DNA of 64,000 nucleotides, taken from contig NZ_OX216966.1 in the NCBI RefSeq assembly GCF_945605565.1, positions 372,001 through 436,000 of the forward strand, in the 5' to 3' direction. Below, one piece after another: positions 45,271-54,463 of the stretch (within the stretch, counting starts at the first letter, position 1; each line of letters starts with the position of its first letter). A program made the position numbers and the translations under genes. A model generated the notes under the pieces. That model was given only the letters and a program-made list of their open reading frames with translations. It had not been told where the DNA came from and did not search any database. This DNA is from Paenibacillus dendritiformis (GTDB lineage Bacteria; Bacillota; Bacilli; Paenibacillales; Paenibacillaceae).

Positions 45271-47028
45271 CTATGGCCGCGACAAAAGCGCGGGCCGATC
45301 CAGATGATACAGGTTGCGGTAGCGCGGGTACCGATCCAGCAGCTCCGCATGCGGCCCTCTCATCTCGATGCGGCCGTTCTCGATGAAGATAACTTCGTCC
45401 ATCTGCTCCACGCCGACGAGATGATGCGTAATCCAGAGCAGCGACTTGCCCTGCAGCGCGTTGAACATCGTGGCCAGCAGGGCGCGCTCGGTCTGCGGGT
45501 CGAGCCCGACGGTCGGCTCGTCGAGAATGACGACCGGCGTATCCTGCAGCAGGATGCGGGCCAACGCGATCCGCTGCCGCTCCCCGCCTGAGAAGCGTCC
45601 GCCCGTCTCCAGCATCCGGGTATCATAGCCGTCCGGCAGCGAGTCGACGAGCGTCTCCAGGCCGACCTGGCGGACGACCCGGCGGATGTCCTCGTCGGAG
45701 GCGTCCGGGCGGCCCAGCCGGATGTTGTTCGCCACCGTCGTGTCGAACAGATGCGGGCTCTGGTTCAAGACCGCAATCATCTCAGGGATGTGTTCCCCAT
45801 ATGAAGCCGCCGGGATGCCGTTCAGCAAGACTTGGCCTTCATCCGGCGCCAAGGCTCCCTGCACCAGCTTCAGCAGCGTCGATTTCCCCGCTCCGCTGCG
45901 GCCGATGACCGCGATGCGCCGTCCTTGCGGGATATCGAGCGACAAGCCGTCCAGTGTCCAGTCGGCCATCTTGTCATAGCGGTAGCGGATCTGCTCCAGC
46001 CGGATATGCGCCTCTCCGGACGCCAGGGCCGGCCGCAGCTCCGCCTCCGCCGCAGGACGAACGGGCTGTTCGGACGCTGGAGCGTCCAGCTTCGCAAGCC
46101 GATCCAGTGAATCCTGGTACTGCGGCAGCTTCTCCACCGCCTCCGATACGGGGAGGAAGCCGTCCATTAGCGGGAATACAACCAGGGTGAACGCCGCGAT
46201 TAAGGTGGCGGCGATGCGCCCGTCCGCATATTGGCCTCCTGCCCAGCAGAGCATGAGCACCAGCACGGCCGCGACGACGCACTGCCCCAGCAGCATGCGA
46301 AGCCGGGCCCAGCCGTTCAGGCGGCTCTCCATGCGGGCGACGGATTGCTCGCCCTCTTCATATTCCGCCGTGAAGCGGGAAGTGCGCCCGCTAATAACCC
46401 AGTCGCTCATCCCCATCACCGCATCGGTCAGCCGCTGGTACAGCACGTTCCGCTCCTGCTTGATGCGGGTCTGCCAGGTGCGGGTAATCAGCAGAGACAC
46501 CCAGGGCAGCACCGCGATCAGCAGGAGCAGCAGCAGGCCGATGAAGAGTGCGAACGGCAGATCGAACCAGCCGAGCGCCGCGATGCAGGCGGCATAGGCG
46601 ACGAGCGCCACTGCGCCCGGGAACACCGTGCGCAAGTAGACATTTTGCAGCTGCTCGATATCATCCGCCAGCGTGCTGAGCAGATCTCCCGTCCGGAAGC
46701 GGGAGCGGAGGAACAGCGCCTGTGGCTCCAGGATGCGGTACATCCGCTCGCGCATCTGGGACAAAATGCGCAGCACCGCATCATGGCCGACCAGACGTTC
46801 GACATAATGGACGACAGCACGCCCGATCCCGAACGTCCGGACAAGCACGATAGGCACGTAGACGAGCAAAATATTTTCCGGGCGCAGAGCCGACTTCGAA
46901 ATCAGATAGCCTGACGTGAAGGTCAAGGAGGAGGCGCACAGCACCGTCAGCACGCCGAGGGCGATAATGACGGCGAAGCGTCCGGCATAGCGCCGCATAT
47001 ACGGCATAATCCAGCCTTCGCGGTTCAT
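45271..47028 (-). CDS. cydC: Heterodimeric ABC exporter CydDC, subunit CydC
   Basis: A 585-residue half-transporter needed to assemble cytochrome bd; CydDC moves thiols/heme-related compounds across the membrane. The N-terminal TSGYLISKSALRPENILLVYVPIVLVRTFGIGRAVVHYVERLVGHDAVLRIL is characteristic of CydC. The ATPase has Walker A GRSGAGKSTLLKLV, signature RFSGGERQR, Walker B VVILDEPTVGLD and H-loop WITHHL. The ATG at 47028 follows GGAGGAG and overlaps the previous stop (ATGA). In Bacillus subtilis naming this gene is cydD; the E. coli/TIGRFAM naming is used here. Confidence 0.92.
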   Translation of the reverse strand: MNREGWIMPYMRRYAGRFAVIIALGVLTVLCASSLTFTSGYLISKSALRPENILLVYVPIVLVRTFGIGRAVVHYVERLVGHDAVLRILSQMRERMYRILEPQALFLRSRFRTGDLLSTLADDIEQLQNVYLRTVFPGAVALVAYAACIAALGWFDLPFALFIGLLLLLLIAVLPWVSLLITRTWQTRIKQERNVLYQRLTDAVMGMSDWVISGRTSRFTAEYEEGEQSVARMESRLNGWARLRMLLGQCVVAAVLVLMLCWAGGQYADGRIAATLIAAFTLVVFPLMDGFLPVSEAVEKLPQYQDSLDRLAKLDAPASEQPVRPAAEAELRPALASGEAHIRLEQIRYRYDKMADWTLDGLSLDIPQGRRIAVIGRSGAGKSTLLKLVQGALAPDEGQVLLNGIPAASYGEHIPEMIAVLNQSPHLFDTTVANNIRLGRPDASDEDIRRVVRQVGLETLVDSLPDGYDTRMLETGGRFSGGERQRIALARILLQDTPVVILDEPTVGLDPQTERALLATMFNALQGKSLLWITHHLVGVEQMDEVIFIENGRIEMRGPHAELLDRYPRYRNLYHLDRPALLSRP

Positions 47029-48752
47029 AGCGTCTCCTCCCCTTCCATGCAAATCATGTCGTAGTAGGCCCCCCGCTTGGCCAGCAGCTGCTCATGGGTC
47101 CCCGTCTCCGCCACTTTGCCGTCCTGCAGGACAATAATCCAATCCATATCCGGCATCCAGTGCAGGCGGTGCGTGGCCAGGAAGACGAGCCGATCCCGGA
47201 ACAGATCCAGCATCGTCGACTTCAGTTCATACTCGGTCTCGATGTCCAGATGCGCCGTCGGTTCATCGAGCAGCATAATCGGCCGTCTGCTCAGAAATGC
47301 CCGCGCCAGCGCAACCCGCTGCTCCTGCCCGCCGCTCAGCGAGCGGCCGCCGTTGCCGATGCGTTCGTCCAGCCCGTTCGGCAGCTGATCCGCCAACTGG
47401 CCCAGCCCCGCGGCGGCCATCGCCCGCTCGACTTCGTCATCGGCCGCGTCCGGCGAATAGAAGCGGACGTTATCCGCCAGCGAGGAGCTGAAAATGTACG
47501 GATGCTGCGGGATGTACGTCGTCTGCTTCCGCCAATCCTCGCCGGTCAGCGACGCACGCTCCTGTCCGTCCACCCGGATCGTCCCGGCGGTCGGATGCAG
47601 GAAGCCGCCGATAATATCGATCAGCGTCGACTTGCCGGCGCCGCTCGCGCCGATGATGCCGACCTTGCGGAAGCCTTGAATCTCCAGATCAATCTCCTGC
47701 AGCGAGGATGGTCCCTCCTCCTCATGCCGCATCCCGATGCCGGTCATTCGCAGCACGCTATCCTGCGTCCAGGCCGGCAGCGCCTGCGAGGCAGGCACCG
47801 GCTCCGACTTCGCTCCCGCGCGGATAATGGACTGCATCGCCTCGCCCGCTTCCTTGCCGTCCAGCGTCGCATGATAATCGGCCCCGACCATGCGGACCGG
47901 AAGGAAATATTCCGGCGCCAGGATAAGGATCGTCAGCGCGGTAACGAGCATCATCTCCCCATCCACGAGACGCAGCCCAAGGCTAACCGCCACGGATGCG
48001 ACGGACAGCATCGTGAAGAAGTCCAGGGAGAAGGAGGACAAGAAGGCGACGCGGAGGGTCCGCATCGTGGCCGAACGGTATCGGTCGCTCACCTTCGAGA
48101 CGGTGGCTCCGTGCGAGCGGCTGCGTCCGAGGAACTTGAGCGTCTCCAGACCGCGCAGCGAATCGACGAAATGATTCGACAACTGCCGGTACGACGCCCA
48201 CTGCTTCTCGGTCTGCTTGCGCGCGGCCAGCCCGACAAGAATAAGGAACGCGATGAGAATCGGCATCGTCACCGCCAGAATCAGGGCGGCGATGATATCC
48301 TGGGTCGCAATGTACGCGAGGATAAGCACCGGCGTCACTGCGGTCCCGATCATGCGGGGCAGGAACAGCTCCATATATTTGCGGAACTTCCCGACCCCTT
48401 CGAGCACAAGCGTCACCGTCGTGCCCGTTCCCTCTGTCCGGGTATGCCGCGGGCCGAGGCGGAACAGCGCCTCCAGCAGCTGACTCCGCAGGCTGGCGCC
48501 GGTCTTCTCGGCGAATCGGTAAGCCACCTTCTGCTGCAGCAGGGCCGTCAACTGGCGCACGAGAAAAGCAAGCAGGAACAGCCCGATCTTGCCGGCTTGT
48601 TCCTGCCATGCCGCCCCGGCGAACAGGGCGGAAATTGCTTCTGCCAGCCAGATGGCCAGCATAATAATAGATAGTGTGTGCACCAGGGCAATGGCGGTCA
48701 GACTGGCAAGAACCGGCTTGATCCCTTGGTAGCCGAACAGATTCTTGCCCAT
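47025..48752 (-). CDS. cydD: Heterodimeric ABC exporter CydDC, subunit CydD
   Basis: A 575-residue half-transporter, partner of CydC. The segment RTLRVAFLSSFSLDFFTMLSVASVAVSLGLRLVDG followed by LILAPEYFLPVRMVGADYHATLDGKEAG is the CydD hallmark. ATPase motifs: Walker A GASGAGKSTLIDII, signature SLSGGQEQR, Walker B IMLLDEPTAHLD, H-loop ATHRL. Starts within the cydB stop as TAATG, so the whole operon is translationally linked. Called cydC in Bacillus subtilis. Confidence 0.92.
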   Translation of the reverse strand: MGKNLFGYQGIKPVLASLTAIALVHTLSIIMLAIWLAEAISALFAGAAWQEQAGKIGLFLLAFLVRQLTALLQQKVAYRFAEKTGASLRSQLLEALFRLGPRHTRTEGTGTTVTLVLEGVGKFRKYMELFLPRMIGTAVTPVLILAYIATQDIIAALILAVTMPILIAFLILVGLAARKQTEKQWASYRQLSNHFVDSLRGLETLKFLGRSRSHGATVSKVSDRYRSATMRTLRVAFLSSFSLDFFTMLSVASVAVSLGLRLVDGEMMLVTALTILILAPEYFLPVRMVGADYHATLDGKEAGEAMQSIIRAGAKSEPVPASQALPAWTQDSVLRMTGIGMRHEEEGPSSLQEIDLEIQGFRKVGIIGASGAGKSTLIDIIGGFLHPTAGTIRVDGQERASLTGEDWRKQTTYIPQHPYIFSSSLADNVRFYSPDAADDEVERAMAAAGLGQLADQLPNGLDERIGNGGRSLSGGQEQRVALARAFLSRRPIMLLDEPTAHLDIETEYELKSTMLDLFRDRLVFLATHRLHWMPDMDWIIVLQDGKVAETGTHEQLLAKRGAYYDMICMEGEETL

Positions 48753-49768
48753 TAGTATTCGAGATGCTGCTTCTCGTTCACGCGCTTATGGAAGACGAAG
48801 TAGCTCCAAATCTGGTAACCGAGCACGAACGGCAGCAAGGTTACCGCTACGATCGTCATCACTTTGAGCGAATAAGCGCCCGAAGCCGCATTATGAATCG
48901 TCAAGTCGAATGCACTATTGATGGAGCTAATCATCACCCGCGGGAACAAGCCGATAAAGACGGATGCGATCGACAGCAATATAATGCCTCCGGTCATGCC
49001 GAACGCCCAGCCGTCCTTCTTCTGCTTCATGAAGTATCCGGCGAGCAGGAAGACGATCAGACCGAGAACGGCGACGACAGCCAGGATGGCGCCGCGAACC
49101 TGGAACACATCGGTCATGAAATAGGTCATGACAGCGAACAAGACGAGCAGCGCGGCGAGCGGAATCATCAGCTTCCGGCCGAGACGGCGTGCGCGCGCCT
49201 GAAGATCGCCCTCCGTCCGCAGCGTCGTGAACATGAGGCCATGCACGAGACAGAGCACCGTAACGGTAATGCCGCCTACTAATGTATAGAGATTCACCAT
49301 GTCGAACAGGCCGGCTTTCATCTCCATCTGCTGATCGATTGGAAGGCCTTTAATCAGCCCGGCGAACACGACGCCGAACAGGAACGGAGGCAGCAGACTG
49401 CCGACGAAAATAGCCAGATCCCATGTTTTCTTCCAACGCTCGCTGTCCACCTTGCCCCGGAATTCGAAAGCGACGCCGCGCACGATAAGCGCAAGCAGCA
49501 CCGCGACGAGCGGCACATAATAGCCGCTGAACAAGGTCGCGTACCAGTTCGGGAAGGCGGCGAACATCGCCCCGCCGGCGGTCAGAAGCCAGACTTCATT
49601 GGCATCCCAGAACGGGCCAATGGAGTTGATTAGCACCCGGCGCTCTCCGTCAGTGCGCGCCAGGAATTGAGTCGACATGCCAACCCCGAAGTCGAAGCCC
49701 TCGAGGAAGAAAAAGCCGACGAACAACACAGCGACAAGAACGAACCATAATTCATTGAGTGAGAGCAT
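48752..49768 (-). CDS. cydB: Cytochrome bd ubiquinol/menaquinol oxidase subunit II
   Basis: A 338-residue membrane protein with about eight or nine helices, the structural partner of CydA in the bd-type terminal oxidase. LFVGFFFLEGFDFGVGM near the N-terminus, NSIGPFWDANEVWLLTAGGAMFAAFPNWYA and GVAFEFRGK are family hallmarks. The start at 49768 follows AAGGAGG and lies 17 bp inside cydA; the longer frame to 49816 is within cydA. Confidence 0.95.
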   Translation of the reverse strand: MLSLNELWFVLVAVLFVGFFFLEGFDFGVGMSTQFLARTDGERRVLINSIGPFWDANEVWLLTAGGAMFAAFPNWYATLFSGYYVPLVAVLLALIVRGVAFEFRGKVDSERWKKTWDLAIFVGSLLPPFLFGVVFAGLIKGLPIDQQMEMKAGLFDMVNLYTLVGGITVTVLCLVHGLMFTTLRTEGDLQARARRLGRKLMIPLAALLVLFAVMTYFMTDVFQVRGAILAVVAVLGLIVFLLAGYFMKQKKDGWAFGMTGGIILLSIASVFIGLFPRVMISSINSAFDLTIHNAASGAYSLKVMTIVAVTLLPFVLGYQIWSYFVFHKRVNEKQHLEY

Positions 49769-51155
49769 GACGTTCCTCCTTATCGAATGGATCGTGAGAC
49801 ACGCGGACAGTAACATCCTCGTTCGGTCCTTTTTTGATTACGCGTACGAACAGGTAGACCATCACGATAGCCAACACCGTATAAATGGCGGAGAAGGCAA
49901 TTAGGGAGAATAGCACCGAGCCTCCCGATACGCTAGGCGAGATACTGTCTTCCGTCGTCATCAGCCCGAATACAGTCCACGGCTGGCGCCCGATCTCGGT
50001 CATAATCCAGCCCGCCGTATTGGCAATGAACGGCAGCGAAATGGCATACAGCATGAAGCGCATGAACCATGTGTTCTTCTGATCCAGCTTCTTGCGCGCC
50101 ATCAGCCAGACGCCGTACAAGCCAAGCACAATCATCAGCGATCCGGCAGCGACCATGATGCGGAAGCTCCAGAAGGTCGTGCGCACCGGCGGAATATAAT
50201 CGCCAGGTCCGTATGTTTGCTCGTATTCTGCCTGCAGCTCCTTCATCCCCTTGACGTCTCCGGAGAATTTGCTGTAGGACAGGAAGCTAAGTAAGTATGG
50301 AATCTTCACTTCCATTTTGTTTTCTTGCTTGTCCGGATCGATCGACGCGATAACCGTCCAAGGCGCCGGGTCCTCACTCCGCTCCCACAGGCTCTCGGCC
50401 GCCGCCATCTTCATCGGCTGCGTATGCACCAGATACTGTGCTTGCTGGTGGCCGAAGATCGCGACCAGGAACGACGAGATCAAGGCAACCACGATACCCA
50501 GCTTGAAGGATTTCTTGAAAAACTCAAAGTCTTGGCGACGCAGCATCTTATAAGCACTGACACCCGTAATGAGGAAGGCGCCTGTCGCAAATGCGCCCAG
50601 CACCGTATGCGGGAATTCCACCAGCAGCTGGCCGTTCGTGATCAGCGCGAAGAAATCATTCATCTCGGCCCGGCCATTGTTAATTTGGAAGCCGACCGGC
50701 CGCTGCATGAACGAGTTGGCGGCGAGAATCCAGAAGGCGGACATCGTCGTCCCGATAGCCACAAGCCAGATGCACAGCAAGTGCACCTTCTTGCTCAGCC
50801 GCTCCCAACCGAAGATCCAGAGCCCGATGAACGTAGACTCCATGAAAAAGGCAAGCAGCGCTTCGATGGCAAGCGGCGCGCCGAACACGTCCCCGACGAA
50901 GCGGGAGTAATTCGACCAGTTCATGCCGAACTGGAATTCCTGAATGATACCGGTCACGACGCCGACGGCGAAGTTGATGAGGAACAATTTTCCCCAGAAC
51001 TTGGCCATTTTCTTATACTCTTCATTGCCCTTGACAACGTACATCGTCTCCATAATGGCGATAAGCAGCGCCAGCCCGATGGATACCGGGACGAAGAAGA
51101 AGTGAAAAATCGTCGTCGACGCAAACTGGATGCGTGATAAGATTAGCGTATCCAT
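49752..51155 (-). CDS. cydA: Cytochrome bd ubiquinol/menaquinol oxidase subunit I
   Basis: A 467-residue heme-binding subunit that oxidises quinol and reduces oxygen to water at low oxygen tension. Visible: RIQFASTTIFHFFFVP with heme ligand His18, GFQINNGRAEMNDFF..EFPHTVLGAFATGAF with the second His, and WIMTEIGRQPWTVFGL. The loop between helices 6 and 7 is short (the Q-loop-S form common in Firmicutes). First gene of cydABDC; ribosome site AAAGGTGG. Rex and FNR boxes upstream imply induction when NADH rises or oxygen falls. Confidence 0.96.
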   Translation of the reverse strand: MDTLILSRIQFASTTIFHFFFVPVSIGLALLIAIMETMYVVKGNEEYKKMAKFWGKLFLINFAVGVVTGIIQEFQFGMNWSNYSRFVGDVFGAPLAIEALLAFFMESTFIGLWIFGWERLSKKVHLLCIWLVAIGTTMSAFWILAANSFMQRPVGFQINNGRAEMNDFFALITNGQLLVEFPHTVLGAFATGAFLITGVSAYKMLRRQDFEFFKKSFKLGIVVALISSFLVAIFGHQQAQYLVHTQPMKMAAAESLWERSEDPAPWTVIASIDPDKQENKMEVKIPYLLSFLSYSKFSGDVKGMKELQAEYEQTYGPGDYIPPVRTTFWSFRIMVAAGSLMIVLGLYGVWLMARKKLDQKNTWFMRFMLYAISLPFIANTAGWIMTEIGRQPWTVFGLMTTEDSISPSVSGGSVLFSLIAFSAIYTVLAIVMVYLFVRVIKKGPNEDVTVRVSHDPFDKEERHALTQ

Positions 51156-51396
51156 TTTTTCGTTCCACCTTTCTTTATTATGGGGAGTTCAAAAAAGGGT
51201 GCCTCTTGGAACACTATGTAACTCAGAAGCTAACTTTTTGAACATCCTCTTTCGAGGCCCTGCCAGGACGGTTCGGGCAGCCGTCTTCGCCCTATGCGCC
51301 TGGCATAAGCCGTTGACTGCGTTACGAGGAACAGCCTGATCAATGACAAACGTTACAGGACTCAGTGTTATTTTGTCAGATGACAGGCAGGGCTAA

Positions 51397-51412
51397 TGTG
51401 ACTTTAATCACA
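51397..51412. promoter_or_regulatory. FNR-type box upstream of cydA
   Basis: TGTGA-CTTTAA-TCACA is an exact match to the Bacillus FNR consensus (TGTGA-N6-TCACA). It lies about 250 bp before cydA, implying a long leader. A start site near 51363 would put it at about -41.5, the usual activating position; the matching -10 (CAAAAT) is poor, as expected for an activated promoter. Confidence 0.75.
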
Positions 51413-51445
51413 TCTTATCAGAATAGAGTGAGCAAATTGCGAACT

Positions 51446-51463
51446 TTGTGCCATTGTTCACAA
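51446..51463. promoter_or_regulatory. Rex-type redox box upstream of cydA
   Basis: On the minus strand TTGTGA-ACAATG-GCACAA matches the 18-bp Rex operator (TTGTGA-N6-TCACAA) with one mismatch. Rex represses cyd operons in Bacillus when the NADH/NAD ratio is low. The remaining 200 bp to the right (51480-51704) hold no feature that I recognise. Confidence 0.7.
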
Positions 51464-51646
51464 AAGCTTAAAAATTAAACTTGAGCTGGAAGAGAAAAGG
51501 CATAGCATTACCGCAAAAGGAAGCGGTTGATATCTACTTTTTCTTTATCTTTTTCCATAAAATACTATCAAAAAATGTGCAAAAAGAGGCCTTGAGAGCC
51601 AAAGCTACATCAAGGAATCAAGTTGATCAGTAATAAGAACACAAAA

Positions 51647-51666
51647 TAGCCGCAAGGGATCGCGGC
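51647..51666 (-). terminator. Probable terminator of the small membrane protein gene
   Basis: On the minus strand GCCGC-GATCCCTT-GCGGC is followed by TATTTTG, about 40 bp after the stop codon. Confidence 0.5.
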
Positions 51667-51704
51667 CAAGTCACGTCAAAATATAAAATTTTTATTCCAA
51701 CGAC

Positions 51705-51941
51705 CTAACTTACTTTGGAAATTTCCACGGTCAAAATAAACATCAACGCAAAAAGGATTAACATCCAGATCGCCACATTCAAATTTTTTCTAATCTCGAA
51801 CATACCAATAATCCAAAGCATGGCCGTAATCGAAACCATAACCCGGAAATGGGAACTAGGACTATTTGTGATAATCCCTTCTATGGCAGGCAAAAGAACG
51901 ATTGCTAGCGTTACATGATACCAAAGCGGCTTTTTGTTCAT
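51705..51941 (-). CDS. Small membrane protein of unknown function
   Basis: A 78-residue protein, almost wholly hydrophobic: helices at about residues 7-24, 31-47 and 55-74, separated by NSPSSH and FEIRKNLN. The start at 51941 follows GGAGGGAG; upstream in-frame codons lack one. Transcribed alone. No family recognised and no neighbour suggests a role. Confidence 0.7.
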   Translation of the reverse strand: MNKKPLWYHVTLAIVLLPAIEGIITNSPSSHFRVMVSITAMLWIIGMFEIRKNLNVAIWMLILFALMFILTVEISKVS

Positions 51942-52016
51942 ACTCCCTCCCCCTTCCCAAATGTTGGGTTCAATATCCATTGTAGCAAAACTCGCCAAGG
52001 GGATTCCGGAGTCTGT

Positions 52017-52065
52017 AAAAAACCGACCACCCCCGAAAACGATCCTGCATCCCGGGAGTGGACGG
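52017..52065 (-). terminator. Terminator of the sugar-uptake operon
   Basis: On the minus strand CCGTCCACTCCCG pairs with CGGGGGTGGTCGG (13 positions, one mismatch) and is followed by six T, 17 bp after the last gene. Confidence 0.85.
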
Positions 52066-52081
52066 TTATCATCCGATTCAG

Positions 52082-53578
52082 TTAATGATTCTTCTTCCCT
52101 ACCGTCACAATGGTATCCGCCTTAATTGCATTGGCCGGCTGATCCTTGTTATACAGCCAGTAAGACGGCGTATCCGTCACCTGTTGAATCCGCAAGCGAA
52201 ATTCCTTCTTCGGCAGCCGATCCCATTCGATAATCAACATATTGCCGTCGACGGCAATATGCTCCGGAGGGACGGGCGTCTCCCCCTCTTCGGTTATCAT
52301 ATGCAGACTGCCGGGAAGCTTGGCGGAGGACTCATCGATTCGCTTCTGGAACGAAATGACCGCCTTATGATGCCGCGGACGGGCAACGGTGACCGGAACG
52401 GGCGCTTCCTCGTACATATATTTGCCGAGATGATATTCATAGGCTGTCCATGTACGGAATCCCATCTGCGCGGCCTCGCGGCCGAACGAGTCGTACCAAG
52501 CGCGGTCCTTCACCATTCCCAGCGACGAGCCGATATCGGCCTGCACGCCAAGCGGAATATCCGGGTGAACGGCACGAATCTGATCGACAAAGCTCTGATA
52601 GCTGCGGATATACTGCGGCGGAAGCGCGTCCTGGGGCTTAATCCAGTCGGGCCAGTGCGTCTGCAGGATATGCAGATCCGGCCGGACCGCCGATATCATC
52701 TCTGCGGCATCGAGGCCCTGCATCTCACGCAGCTCATCCACGGCATTCGGGCCGGCGTCGATCGCGAGCGACCAGGTCGCGACGAGAATATCCTTTCTCG
52801 CGTCCCGCACCCCGTCTTTCCCGTTCATCAGCTTATCCAGGAAACCATTGACGGCCCCGACCCGGAACTCGATCCAATCCTCATACAGTTCGACATTCGT
52901 CAAATAGAAGTCAGGATCATCCGGATCGATGAAATTCGGAATGCGCTCATGCCCGTACTGCTTGCGGAAGGCCGCTTGGGCAAGCGGGCCGACATCGCCG
53001 TACACGCCGCGATCGATGCCGTCCCACTCCGGAAAGTAAGGCTCTGCGACTTCAATGCCGTCGAACGGGATCTCCCGGATTAGGCCGGCCAGCTTCTCCT
53101 TCTTCCACTGCACATAAGCTTCGCTATGCGGGGAGAAGCGGTAATACCCGTCATTCACCGGGGTCAACAGCTCCATCTGCCAGCTCGGCCAATCGGCGGG
53201 GAAGCCTTCGACAGAGTACGATCCGTTGCCGAGAACAAGCGCCCAGACGAACAACCCTCTCTCCTGAAAAGCCTCGACAAGCTCGCGGTTAACCTGGTTC
53301 TCATTGACGACGAAATACCGGACGGACGTGTATCCGTTCTGCACAATCTCATCGGCGATGCTCGCTGCCGACCGATTTTGATAATAACGGAATCCCGGAT
53401 CGACCTGAATGGTCGGGCCTAATAAGGCTGAAGCCTTGCCTGAGCCGAGGCCTGCCCCCTGCCCGCCTTGCTCGGCAGCATTCCCGCTTCCGGCAGGCAG
53501 CAGCCAAAAGAGGACGGTTAGTGTGAGCAAGCAGATTCCCGCTTGGCGATATGATCGGCGCTGGCGGAATATGAACAT
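52082..53578 (-). CDS. Secreted TIM-barrel-like protein, probable glycoside hydrolase
   Basis: A 498-residue protein with a signal peptide (FRQRRSYRQAGICLLTLTVLFWLLPAGSGNA). The body resembles a TIM-barrel sugar hydrolase: VRYFVVNENQVNRELVEAFQERGLFVWALVLGNGSY, IPFDGIEVAEPYFPEWDGIDRG with acidic residues at a strand end, VRPDLHILQTHWPDW, and MGFRTWTAYEYHLGKYMYE. A C-terminal beta domain follows. The family could not be named. As last gene of a sugar-transport operon it probably releases or processes the sugar outside the cell. ATG at 53578, eight bases after GGGGG. Confidence 0.7.
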   Translation of the reverse strand: MFIFRQRRSYRQAGICLLTLTVLFWLLPAGSGNAAEQGGQGAGLGSGKASALLGPTIQVDPGFRYYQNRSAASIADEIVQNGYTSVRYFVVNENQVNRELVEAFQERGLFVWALVLGNGSYSVEGFPADWPSWQMELLTPVNDGYYRFSPHSEAYVQWKKEKLAGLIREIPFDGIEVAEPYFPEWDGIDRGVYGDVGPLAQAAFRKQYGHERIPNFIDPDDPDFYLTNVELYEDWIEFRVGAVNGFLDKLMNGKDGVRDARKDILVATWSLAIDAGPNAVDELREMQGLDAAEMISAVRPDLHILQTHWPDWIKPQDALPPQYIRSYQSFVDQIRAVHPDIPLGVQADIGSSLGMVKDRAWYDSFGREAAQMGFRTWTAYEYHLGKYMYEEAPVPVTVARPRHHKAVISFQKRIDESSAKLPGSLHMITEEGETPVPPEHIAVDGNMLIIEWDRLPKKEFRLRIQQVTDTPSYWLYNKDQPANAIKADTIVTVGKKNH

Positions 53579-53626
53579 ATTGAACACCCCCTATAACGGA
53601 CGATTAAGATGCTCCCTGAGTGTCGA

Positions 53627-54463
53627 CTATGGCAGCTCGACCCACACATTGGGCCGCTGGGCGGCCAGCATGCCATACTCGATGATGGTGATGATAGCGA
53701 CGGTCTGGTCAGAAGGAACCGGAGCTCGCCCCGTCTCGAAGAAGGCAACCAGCTCTTGAATGAACAGCTGGAAAAAATCCGATTCCGGCTTCAGGATCCG
53801 GCAGCTCCCCGATGCGTAGGCTACCGCGGTCGTGAACGAGCAATCGCCGCCCAGATGATGCATCGTCGCCTGCCGGCCATCCTTGAATTCGATCAGGAGC
53901 GCGGGCGCCATCCCGGTCCCGATGAACATGACGCGCTTCGCTTCCGTTCCCATTAGCGAGACGATCGGTTCGATCTGATGGATGGAATAATTCTCGAACG
54001 CGCCGGGACCCCAGGTGCAGATCGTCTCGATTCCGGAGGGCTCGGCTTCGCGGTATTCCGCCGCGAACCGCAAGGCCGAGGAGGAGTACATCGGCGTGCC
54101 GTGCTGGGCGGCACGCTCGAACAGGCGCAGCGCTGTCGCCCGATCCGGCGCGAAGGTCTTGTCGATGTACGTCGGCTTCCCCGATGCCAGCGGCAGTTGG
54201 GCGAGCGCTTCATGATGCTCCGGGTTGTCGGGCGACAGCACGATAAGATAATCGCTCTCCGCCACGACCTCTTCCACCGTATGGCGCAAGGCGACGCCGT
54301 GCTTCTCGCACCATGCCGCGTTGCTCAACCCGCGTTCGGCATCCTTCATCCCGTAAGCATATGCGACTTCCATCGTTCCGCCGGAAGCGGCCCGAATCCA
54401 GTCCGGGTACTTGTTCGCATGCCATTCGTCCAAATAATAATCGATGAACCCGATCTTCTTCAT
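53627..54463 (-). CDS. Gfo/Idh/MocA-type oxidoreductase, short form
   Basis: A 278-residue protein. The N-terminus lacks a classic GxGxxG (MKKIGFIDYYLDEWHANKYPDW) but the later SDYLIVLSPDNPEHHEALAQLPLASGKPTYIDKTFAPD is the family's strand with the catalytic-lysine motif (here DKTF instead of EKP). The C-terminal domain is shorter than usual. Overlaps the preceding oxidoreductase gene by four bases. The divergent motif suggests that it may bind its substrate without normal NAD(P) chemistry, or act as partner of the longer enzyme (inference). Confidence 0.75.
   Translation of the reverse strand: MKKIGFIDYYLDEWHANKYPDWIRAASGGTMEVAYAYGMKDAERGLSNAAWCEKHGVALRHTVEEVVAESDYLIVLSPDNPEHHEALAQLPLASGKPTYIDKTFAPDRATALRLFERAAQHGTPMYSSSALRFAAEYREAEPSGIETICTWGPGAFENYSIHQIEPIVSLMGTEAKRVMFIGTGMAPALLIEFKDGRQATMHHLGGDCSFTTAVAYASGSCRILKPESDFFQLFIQELVAFFETGRAPVPSDQTVAIITIIEYGMLAAQRPNVWVELP

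Noticed and set aside
47094..48674. Plus-strand 526-codon frame opposite cydD
   Set aside because: Exact shadow of a well-supported ABC gene; its translation is basic low-complexity sequence.
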